A DNA stretch of 5,914 nucleotides from NCBI GenBank assembly GCA_031288955.1, contig JAITQJ010000380.1:1-5914 (forward strand), in the 5' to 3' direction. This DNA comes from Planctomycetaceae bacterium. Lineage in GTDB: Bacteria > Planctomycetota > Planctomycetia > Pirellulales > Thermoguttaceae. The stretch's first letter is position 1, and every line of letters starts with the position of its first letter. Below the pieces are notes generated by a model. It ran no database searches, was not told the DNA's origin, and worked only from the letters and a program-made list of their open reading frames with translations. A program made the position numbers and the translations under genes. Below are positions 1-5,914 of the stretch, one piece after another.

Positions 1-106
1 GCCTCTTTGCCGATATGATTTACACGTGCCAATTATGAAAGTATCCTTTTCCTGTTAACCTCTATTATTTTTTGTTGCGGCGATAAGCCTCACATTACCC
101 ATTCAT
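1..106. other. Non-coding leader upstream of the cytochrome gene
   Basis: No gene can be supported here. The frame of the cytochrome is open from position 59, after a TAA at 56-58, but has no ATG, GTG or TTG before 107. The other forward frames meet stops at 38 (TGA) and 58 (TAA), so either could be the last few codons of an upstream gene, but the fragments are too short to recognise. No purine-rich Shine-Dalgarno sequence lies before the ATG at 107. A poor promoter-like pair (TTGCCG at 7-12, AATTAT at 31-36, 18-base gap) is present but is not convincing. Confidence 0.5.
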
Positions 107-2515
107 ATGCCTCTATTCCTCGTTATAACAGCGTTTTTTACGGTTTTTTTTAACCTAATAACTACGGCTGCGTGCAGTGAACACGACCCGATGACTTCAG
201 GCAACCAGCCTGCGCCGGCAGCGGCTCTTGATTTCGCTGAACCTCAAACCTGTACTGAATGTCACGCTGAAATCACAAAAAAATGGCAAAAAAGCACTCA
301 TTCCCAATCAATGAATCACGCCGACGCACACTCCGTTCGCGGAGATTTCAATAACGTAACCTTCCTGCATATCGGCTTCGATGACATTCTTCTGCTGAAC
401 GATACCGAAATCAAAGGTATTATTGAGCAAACGTTCCCTGTTTCAGAAACAGAAATTAAAGCGGGCATATCTCTTTCCGACCTCGTTACGGCACTCTTTG
501 ATGCAAAGACCGGCGTACCTGAACGGCTGCGAAAAGCAATGTCTCCAGACCAGCGGAAGGAATTCGATGCAGAATGTGCCTATCAGGCTGCCCTCAACTT
601 TCAGAGACCTGCCGACATTGCCGAAGCACAAGACCGCATTGTGCAAATGCTGCGTCAACTTGTCCTCAGCGGCACTATCACAACGAAACTCGGTACACGT
701 TTCAGAATGTTCCGGGAGAACAGTCCTAATCAAAAAGAAACATACAAAGTGGAAACGGACATCGGCATAGTGGATATTGCTTTCACAATAGGCTGGCATC
801 CTTTGCAGCAGTATCTTACCAAACGGGAGGACGGACGTATTCAAACGCTGCCCATCGCTTGGGATACTATTCAAAAACGCTGGTTCCACGTTTATCCCAA
901 AGAGCAGATTTTGCCCGATGACCCGCTTCACTGGACGAAACCGATGCAAAATTGGAATCGGATGTGTGCCGATTGCCACACAACAAATTTGCATAAGAAC
1001 TTTAAGGCGGAAACATTGGAATACAAAACAACATTTTCCGAAATCAATGTCGGGTGTCAAGCCTGCCACGGTCCCTGCGGGAAACACGTTGCAGCGGCAA
1101 AAAGCAACGGTTTCAACAAGTCCTGGAACGGCAGTGTCAGCAAGGACGTACATTCGCTTACAAACATCACAGGACAGGAAAACGTTCACAGTTGTGCCTT
1201 TTGTCACGCCCGGCGGAGGCTGCTGCACAAAGGTCCCAAACCTCCCGAAACGCCTGCGGCGGATTGGCTTGTACCAGAATCTCCGGCGTGGATGACCTAT
1301 TATCCTGACGGACAACTGCTCGAAGAATCCTTTGAATACGGCTCTTTCATTCAATCAAAGATGTATCAAAAAGGTGTTGGATGTTCGCACTGCCACGATG
1401 CCCATTCTGCTGAATTGAAGTTTCAGGGTAATCGGCTGTGTACCCAATGTCATTCGCCTTCTCTTTATGATACGGTCAGACATCATTTTCATACTGACTC
1501 TAAAAAGCCAGGTACGCAATGTGTTGAATGTCATTTTCCTGCGTCTAAATATATGGTCGTTGACCAGCGGAGAGACCATAGTATCCGAAAACCGAGTCCT
1601 GCTCTTACACAAGCAATCGGTGTTCCGAACGCCTGTACTCTCTGCCATCGGGACAGAAAACGGGGGGAAACCCTGGATTGGGCAAACAATTATGTTGACC
1701 GCTGGTATGCAAAAAAGCGGCAGGCTGCCGTTGGTTACAATGATATGATGCCGACACCGGAACATTATGGCATTGCTCTGGACGCAGCACGGCGCAGCGA
1801 CCCGGAAGCACTGCAAAAATTACTCAACGTCATCAAGGACAAACGGAATACAGAATTTCGTCCCATCATCAGGGCAAGTGCAATCACCTTATTAAGCCGG
1901 TTAATGGAGGACCCGGCGGCGAAACTGCCGCCAGCGGAAGTATTGAAAATTCTCGCTGATAGTCTTACTTCTTCCGACCCTTGGGAACGGCTTGCCGCTG
2001 TTAGTGCCTTGGAGTTTCAGTCTGATGATTTCCAGCGAAAGCATTTGATTCCTTTTCTCTATGATTCGGCAAGAGCGGTGCGGACTGAAGCAGCCCGCAT
2101 ACTTGTCCGGCATTTTTCAGCGGAACAGTCCGGTTCGGAGGCGGTTTTGTCTGCATTTATTTCCGCTAAAAACGAATACGAAGCAGCGCAAAAAAACGAT
2201 AATGACCACGCCGCTTCTTATCTCAATTTGGCGGTATTTCAATATGATTTATCGTTTCAAAAAATCAGCGAAATCAAACAACGGATTGCTGCCGCTCCGC
2301 CTCGTGAGCGAAAAGACGTTCAAAAATCGCTGCAGCCTCTTTTGGAACAACTGACAAACCCTTCTCTTGCGCTTTACGAACAGTCTCTCAAAATTGACGC
2401 TGATTGTTTTCCGGTTCGAATCAATTTGGCTCTTCTTTATCACGAGCGCGGTGATGACGAAAAAGCCGAAAAAGAATTGCGGGAAGCCCGGCGGATAAAC
2501 GGGGAGATTCCTTGA
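107..2515 (+). CDS. Exported octaheme c-type cytochrome with C-terminal HEAT and TPR repeats
   Basis: Eight CXXCH heme c attachment sites are visible: CTECH (residues 49-53), CADCH (287-291), CQACH (317-321), CAFCH (363-367), CSHCH (426-430), CTQCH (445-449), CVECH (472-476) and CTLCH (510-514). A hydrophobic stretch at residues 3-22 ending in TAAC looks like an export signal, possibly a weak lipobox with Cys23, though no basic residue precedes it. Heme attachment requires export, so the protein should act in the periplasm or on the membrane. Phrases such as HPLQQYL, DPLHW..PMQNWN.MCADCH and SEINVGCQACHGP match a family of multiheme cytochrome/TPR proteins common in planctomycetes and related to cytochrome c554 and NrfB-like domains. 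That family carries electrons, but its partners are mostly unknown. HEAT-like helices span about 555-675 and TPR-like helices about 700-800. The ATG at 107 is the only standard start in the open frame; no Shine-Dalgarno is seen. Oddities: an apparent insertion at about 96-195, an extra Cys324, and a short C-terminal TPR block. The multiheme call is firm; substrate and partner are unknown. Confidence 0.93.
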   Translation: MPLFLVITAFFTVFFNLITTAACSEHDPMTSGNQPAPAAALDFAEPQTCTECHAEITKKWQKSTHSQSMNHADAHSVRGDFNNVTFLHIGFDDILLLNDTEIKGIIEQTFPVSETEIKAGISLSDLVTALFDAKTGVPERLRKAMSPDQRKEFDAECAYQAALNFQRPADIAEAQDRIVQMLRQLVLSGTITTKLGTRFRMFRENSPNQKETYKVETDIGIVDIAFTIGWHPLQQYLTKREDGRIQTLPIAWDTIQKRWFHVYPKEQILPDDPLHWTKPMQNWNRMCADCHTTNLHKNFKAETLEYKTTFSEINVGCQACHGPCGKHVAAAKSNGFNKSWNGSVSKDVHSLTNITGQENVHSCAFCHARRRLLHKGPKPPETPAADWLVPESPAWMTYYPDGQLLEESFEYGSFIQSKMYQKGVGCSHCHDAHSAELKFQGNRLCTQCHSPSLYDTVRHHFHTDSKKPGTQCVECHFPASKYMVVDQRRDHSIRKPSPALTQAIGVPNACTLCHRDRKRGETLDWANNYVDRWYAKKRQAAVGYNDMMPTPEHYGIALDAARRSDPEALQKLLNVIKDKRNTEFRPIIRASAITLLSRLMEDPAAKLPPAEVLKILADSLTSSDPWERLAAVSALEFQSDDFQRKHLIPFLYDSARAVRTEAARILVRHFSAEQSGSEAVLSAFISAKNEYEAAQKNDNDHAASYLNLAVFQYDLSFQKISEIKQRIAAAPPRERKDVQKSLQPLLEQLTNPSLALYEQSLKIDADCFPVRINLALLYHERGDDEKAEKELREARRINGEIP

Positions 2516-2546
2516 TTTACGGCACACTTAACGGAAGTCCGACGTT
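2516..2546. other. 31-base convergent spacer between two tail-to-tail genes
   Basis: The cytochrome stop (TGA, 2513-2515) and the lipoprotein stop (TAG on the minus strand, 2547-2549) face each other. I found no stem of useful length followed by a T-run on either strand, so no intrinsic terminator can be called. Termination may be factor-dependent, or transcripts may overlap at their 3' ends; the sequence does not decide. Confidence 0.6.
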
Positions 2547-4709
2547 CTACGGTGCAATCCGTTCCGTGATTTTACCGGCGGATTGACCATTGACAAGCAC
2601 CTCGCCGGTGATGTCGTAGCCCTGTGTGTCTATGGTCGGATATTGCAGCACAATATGTACCGAACCTTTCGGCAGAATCGTTACGTTGTCCAATACTACC
2701 GTGTGTCTCGCCACATCCAATTTTACGCCGGAAGGTTCCGAAGTTGCCATCAATGACGTGTTACGGAATAACTCCGGCAGCGGAACTTCCAAACGGACTT
2801 TGCTGATTTCACTCGTTCCGTTGTTCGTTACATAAAAATAAAAATTAAACGGCTCGCCCTTCGCAATTTTCATATCAGGGTCAACCTCAACACGCAGCGT
2901 CAACGGCAATGGTTGTCCCGCCGGCGGCTTCGGCTGAAAAGTCTGCGCCGGCGGTTGTGCTGCGGCATTTCCGAATGACGGCGGCGGTACATCTAACGGC
3001 GACTGCGGCTGCGTTCCTTGTGGCTGCGTTCCTTGTGGACGGCGGGGCGGACGCTGCACTGCCGGTGTTCCTGCTGCCGGCACTGCTGGTGACGGCGTTG
3101 ACGGTATTACTGCCGCCGCCGCTGTCTGCCGGAATTCTGGACGCAGCCAAAGACTGCCCGACGCTCCCTGACGGACGGTTACATCAATGTCCGACGAACT
3201 ATTCGGCGGAACATTGACGTTCCAATACACTGTTTGCTCCGAAACCTGTCCCGGCGGATTGCTGCGCACGTACGACGCTACCGGCGGTATCGGCAGCAAT
3301 ACCATTCCCTGAACATACTGCGAAGTCCGGTTGTTAATCGCAATCCGGTACGGCAACTCCTCGCCGATTTTTGCCGTCGGCGGTCCCTGAATGTTCACCG
3401 TAACATTCGCTTTCCCCGACCAGGCTTGACGGACAATTTCGCTGCCGACGGTAATACGCTGCTGCGAACCGTCAAGTCCCTGCGGACGAATAATCGAAAT
3501 CCGTACCGTGTTCGTACCGGAAGTTTGCGCTGCCGGTGTTAATATAGCCGTTGCCTGACCGGAAATATCCGTTTCCAATTCTTCGATTTGTGCATTCGTT
3601 GCTCCCAAACCGGCAGATGGTCCGTTGAGAATTTCGTAGCGGACAATCCAGCCTCTGCGGGGCTGTCCGTTGGTTGCCCGAAGGACGGTCGTTGTCAATG
3701 CCCGGCTTTCGCCGACCGGTGCCATCGAAAGGCGCGGAATAATCCATTGAGCATCAACCCAATGAATAATTCCAACATCCGTGCGTTTCGCCCAATCGGC
3801 AAGCGAAGGAGCAAATGCCGTCACGTGTGTTGTCCCTTCCTTCAGCGAATTGACGGTTATCCAGGTTTGCCCCCGAAGCAGATGAATATCATCGGCGGTG
3901 TTGGCGGTTCCGCGGTCAAGAGTCCGATAGACCTGACTCGTTTTTGTAACCGCATAAGAGCCGCTGTGCTTTTTTGCCCGAACACAATCGCCGAAAAACG
4001 GGTCGCAGTGCGAACCCGGGTCGAATTGTTCTATCGTACCGGCACCTTCGAGCGTCCATTCAATTTTTTCGTTGGTAACAAGCCGGTCGCGGCTGCCGAG
4101 ATAACTTGAAATAAGGACGACTTCGCTGCCGATAGGGGCGATTTGCTCACGCGGAGTCATTATCAGTGCCGGTCCCTGGACAGGAACAACGGGCAGCGCA
4201 TAACCGCCGGTCTCCGTAAACGGCTGTTTGACGGTTGTATCCGGCGAGGTGATGACGGCAGTTGTTACAGCGTGTGTACCGGGCGGAACAGCCGTTGCGG
4301 TACTGCCGTATTGCGGCACACCCGGATTGGTTCTGCCGCCGCCGATATTTCCGGGCAAACCGGCTGCCGGTGTTGGTGAATAAACTTGTGCAGACTCTGC
4401 CGTTGCAGACGGATCTATCGATGCCGGTACGGCACCGGAAGGATTTGTTTCGGTTGCTGATGGTTGTGTTGCGGTAACTGTTGTCGGCGGTGTTTTACGC
4501 CGTCCAAGGAGTTCGCAGTTCCCAAGGTTAGAACGGGAGAGCGGACATTGTTCAAAAAGCCGTTCGCCGGTCGGGTCGAAACCGCTTCGGGGCAGAGAGC
4601 GGCAGCCGATAACAGCGCACAACGCAACACCTCCTGCGGCAAACAGAAACAAAGCGGCAATCCGATTGAAACGGGATAATGCGTTCACGGTATCGAACAA
4701 TGACGGCAA
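2547..4709 (-). CDS. Envelope lipoprotein with Ig-like region and two DUF11 domains
   Basis: The N-terminus has basic residues (R13, R16), a hydrophobic core (about 17-34) and a lipobox VIGC with Cys36, so it is predicted to be a lipoprotein on the outer side of a membrane. A low-complexity Pro/Thr/Ala/Ser linker follows (about 72-165). Residues 185-330 form an Ig-like, invasin-type region (motifs IAPIGSEVVLIS, LLRGQTWI, DVGIIHWVDA), and 330-430 look like a further beta domain. Two DUF11-type domains follow, at about 435-520 and 603-718, separated by a Pro/Gln-rich linker (about 535-603). This order and wording match a planctomycete DUF11 or 'conserved repeat domain' family; an adhesive or structural cell-envelope role is inferred, and no enzyme motif is seen. 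The start is uncertain: the longest frame begins at TTG (4707-4709) with no Shine-Dalgarno, an in-frame stop lies 10 codons upstream, and GTG at 4686-4688 (codon 8) would give a more compact signal peptide. A possible promoter lies about 115 bases upstream. Confidence 0.85.
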   Translation of the reverse strand: MPSLFDTVNALSRFNRIAALFLFAAGGVALCAVIGCRSLPRSGFDPTGERLFEQCPLSRSNLGNCELLGRRKTPPTTVTATQPSATETNPSGAVPASIDPSATAESAQVYSPTPAAGLPGNIGGGRTNPGVPQYGSTATAVPPGTHAVTTAVITSPDTTVKQPFTETGGYALPVVPVQGPALIMTPREQIAPIGSEVVLISSYLGSRDRLVTNEKIEWTLEGAGTIEQFDPGSHCDPFFGDCVRAKKHSGSYAVTKTSQVYRTLDRGTANTADDIHLLRGQTWITVNSLKEGTTHVTAFAPSLADWAKRTDVGIIHWVDAQWIIPRLSMAPVGESRALTTTVLRATNGQPRRGWIVRYEILNGPSAGLGATNAQIEELETDISGQATAILTPAAQTSGTNTVRISIIRPQGLDGSQQRITVGSEIVRQAWSGKANVTVNIQGPPTAKIGEELPYRIAINNRTSQYVQGMVLLPIPPVASYVRSNPPGQVSEQTVYWNVNVPPNSSSDIDVTVRQGASGSLWLRPEFRQTAAAAVIPSTPSPAVPAAGTPAVQRPPRRPQGTQPQGTQPQSPLDVPPPSFGNAAAQPPAQTFQPKPPAGQPLPLTLRVEVDPDMKIAKGEPFNFYFYVTNNGTSEISKVRLEVPLPELFRNTSLMATSEPSGVKLDVARHTVVLDNVTILPKGSVHIVLQYPTIDTQGYDITGEVLVNGQSAGKITERIAP
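3007..3038 (-). repeat. 15-bp tandem repeat, two perfect copies, in the Pro/Gln linker
   Basis: The 15-base unit GGCTGCGTTCCTTGT (plus strand) occurs at 3007-3021 and again at 3022-3036, followed by two bases of a third copy. Read on the minus strand it encodes repeated QGTQP around residues 559-569 of the lipoprotein. The unit length is a multiple of three, so gain or loss of copies keeps the frame. It lies between the two DUF11 domains, where length variation should be tolerated. Confidence 0.85.
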
Positions 4710-4815
4710 TCCAGAGCGGATTAAAAATCGGTGCAGCGTCTATTTCTGTACAAAACAGCAACCAACGGAAACGGTAAACAACCGCACTAACTTTTAATTT
4801 GCTCTAATACCTTTG

Positions 4816-4836
4816 CCGTAATACCATAGATTACGG
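4816..4836. repeat. Perfect 7-bp inverted repeat in the intergenic spacer
   Basis: CCGTAAT (4816-4822) and ATTACGG (4830-4836) form a perfect inverted repeat around a 7-base spacer (ACCATAG). No T-run follows on either strand, so it does not look like an intrinsic terminator. Half-sites 14 bases apart, centre to centre, are compatible with a dimeric regulator's operator, but no regulator is known. It overlaps the possible -10 element of the lipoprotein gene. Confidence 0.45.
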
Positions 4837-4851
4837 TTAGTGAATTTGCAA
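4823..4851 (-). promoter_or_regulatory. Weak sigma70-like promoter candidate for the lipoprotein gene
   Basis: On the minus strand, TTGCAA (4846-4851, four of six to TTGACA) is followed after exactly 17 bases by TATGGT (4823-4828, four of six to TATAAT). Transcription would start near 4816 and leave a leader of about 107 bases before the TTG at 4709. A T-rich run lies just upstream of the -35. The match is modest and such pairs occur by chance; planctomycete promoters are also poorly defined. Confidence 0.25.
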
Positions 4852-4930
4852 AAAAAGAATCGTTTACGTCAACCTTTTCGGCAATTCATTAACGTTATAA
4901 CCGGTACAATCCGAAAGCCCTGCTTTGCCG

Positions 4931-5914
4931 TCATTCAACCAGATGCACGTGCATTACGTTCTGATGATTGCTGTCCGCTGAAATACCGAGAATATGGACG
5001 ATGCGGTCGCCGTGTTCCAGTACGCCTGATTTTTTGCCCAATGCGGTTACTTCCGCCAAACACTTTGCCGGATCGACCGGAATGTCCAATAACGGAAATA
5101 CACCCCAATACAGATTCATCCGCTGTAATGCACACACGTTACTGCTTGCCGCCGCACAGAATGTAAAACTCCGCCGGTTCGATACCATCAAAGCCGTCCG
5201 TCCGCTGCGGGTACCGACAAGAATCATTTTCGCATCCGTCTCGTTTGCTACCGAGACTGCCGCATCACAAACGGCGTTCGTTACCGATGCTGTCTTTTTA
5301 CGCACCGGCGGTTCTTTCTCGTTACGCTCTTTAAGTAATATCTCCGTCTCCATCGCAATACGGTGCATCATTTCAACCGCCAGCACCGGATATTCGCCGA
5401 CAGCCGTTTCACCGGAAAGCATACACGCATCCGTTCCGTCCAGAATCGCATTGGCAACGTCGGTTGCTTCGGCACGCGTCGGCAGCGTTTGATGATGCAT
5501 ACTTTCGAGCATTTGTGTTGCCACGATAACCGGCTTTGCTTTCCGCCGGCACGTTTCGATGATTTTCTTCTGTACAACGGCAATTTGTGCGATGTCGAAC
5601 TCAACGCCGAGGTCGCCCCGTGCGACCATAATACCGTCAGCAGCGTCAACGATGTCTTCGATGGCATCAACGGCTTCCGGCTTTTCTATTTTTGCTACGA
5701 TATGCGGAATGTTGCCCCATTGACCGGTTTGCTGATGTCCGGTTTCAACAAGGATTTCACGCAGTTCAAAAATATCTGCCGGAGAACGGACGAAACTTAA
5801 ACCGAGAAAATCCACGCCGGCAGTTGCCGCCCATTTGGCGTTGGCAATATCAGCCGGCTGCAGCGTTTTGATGCTTAATTTGGTATGCGGCAAATTGACT
5901 CCCTGCCGGCTCCG
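4931..5914 (-). CDS. pyk: Pyruvate kinase, C-terminal two-thirds (5' end beyond the window)
   Basis: Pyruvate kinase transfers phosphate from phosphoenolpyruvate to ADP, giving pyruvate and ATP in the last step of glycolysis, in the cytoplasm. The 327 residues visible start inside the gene: the frame stays open to the window edge, and RSRQGVNLP matches the conserved 'GVNLPG' stretch, so the TTG at 5891-5893 is Leu, not a start. In fragment numbering, FLGLSFVR (36-43) and the active-site signature IVAKIEKPEAV (72-82) are present, with catalytic Lys75 and metal-binding Glu77; ARGDLGVE (98-105) carries metal-binding Asp101, and TQMLESM begins at Thr133. PTRAEATDVANAILDGTD (145-162) and MLSGET (165-170) complete the barrel. 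The alpha/beta C-terminal domain follows (about 205-327, with SGRTA at 237-241). Full-length enzymes are about 470-480 residues, so roughly the first 150 are missing. No key residue is lost in the visible part. Stop is TGA. Confidence 0.96.
   Translation of the reverse strand, partial: RSRQGVNLPHTKLSIKTLQPADIANAKWAATAGVDFLGLSFVRSPADIFELREILVETGHQQTGQWGNIPHIVAKIEKPEAVDAIEDIVDAADGIMVARGDLGVEFDIAQIAVVQKKIIETCRRKAKPVIVATQMLESMHHQTLPTRAEATDVANAILDGTDACMLSGETAVGEYPVLAVEMMHRIAMETEILLKERNEKEPPVRKKTASVTNAVCDAAVSVANETDAKMILVGTRSGRTALMVSNRRSFTFCAAASSNVCALQRMNLYWGVFPLLDIPVDPAKCLAEVTALGKKSGVLEHGDRIVHILGISADSNHQNVMHVHLVE

Larger units (their letters stand above)
4710..4930. other. 221-base spacer between pyruvate kinase and lipoprotein genes
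   Basis: This AT-richer stretch separates two minus-strand genes. It holds the inverted repeat and promoter candidate listed separately. A 5-bp stem (AAAGC/GCTTT, 4914-4926) sits just after the kinase stop but has no T-run and is too weak to call a terminator. A T7 run on the minus strand (4850-4856) has no good hairpin in front of it. No small ORF or RNA gene is supported. Confidence 0.5.

Noticed and set aside
7..36. Promoter-like TTGCCG / AATTAT pair ahead of the cytochrome gene
   Set aside because: Each hexamer matches only four of six bases, the gap is 18 bases, and there is no supporting context; expected by chance at this length.
443..1354. 303-codon open frame on the minus strand opposite the cytochrome gene
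   Set aside because: It lies wholly opposite a gene with eight intact heme motifs, shows no recognisable domain, and is rich in Cys, Arg and Phe as expected from reverse reading. It is a shadow frame.
3588..4109. 173-codon plus-strand frame opposite the lipoprotein gene
   Set aside because: No domain, signal or start context is seen, and the opposite strand carries a well-supported protein.
4914..4926. Short hairpin just after the pyruvate kinase stop as a terminator
   Set aside because: The stem is only 5 bp with a 3-base loop and no T-run follows.
4968..5492. 174-codon plus-strand frame opposite pyruvate kinase
   Set aside because: It is antisense to conserved pyruvate kinase motifs and has no features of its own.
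5891..5893. TTG as the start of a short pyruvate kinase gene
   Set aside because: The frame continues to the window edge and the codon sits inside the conserved GVNLP motif, so it is an internal Leu.
1..5914. A novel multi-gene system such as defence, mobile element or CRISPR
   Set aside because: The three genes are unrelated in function, split between strands, and no repeats array, transposase, integrase or toxin-antitoxin signature is visible.

Overview
The window looks like chromosomal DNA from a planctomycete (Planctomycetota, Pirellulales-like). Three things point there: a multiheme c-type cytochrome with HEAT and TPR repeats of a kind common in planctomycete genomes; a lipoprotein whose Ig-like plus DUF11 layout and sequence phrases match a planctomycete envelope family; and a pyruvate kinase whose C-terminal domain has the planctomycete-style 'RSF...LYWGV' wording. 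Start sites without a visible Shine-Dalgarno sequence fit the same phylum. Base composition looks close to half G+C. The assignment rests on remembered family patterns, not on a search.

Layout. Positions 1-106 are a short non-coding leader, possibly with the tail of something upstream. Positions 107-2515 (+) encode an exported octaheme cytochrome c with C-terminal HEAT/TPR repeats. It meets the next gene tail to tail across 31 bases with no recognisable terminator. Positions 2547-4709 (-) encode a 720-residue envelope lipoprotein with an Ig-like region, two DUF11 domains and Pro-rich linkers. Positions 4710-4930 are a 221-base spacer holding a perfect 7-bp inverted repeat and a weak promoter candidate for the lipoprotein gene. 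Positions 4931-5914 (-) are the 3' two-thirds of a pyruvate kinase gene that runs off the right edge.

How the genes relate. The kinase and the lipoprotein share a strand, but the long spacer argues against tight co-transcription, and nothing suggests that the three products act in one pathway: one is periplasmic electron transfer, one envelope structure and one cytoplasmic glycolysis. I see no mobile element, CRISPR array, RNA gene or defence-like system. The most interesting material is inside the cytochrome: an apparent insertion of about 100 residues after the first heme site, an extra cysteine beside the third heme, and a split, short TPR tail.
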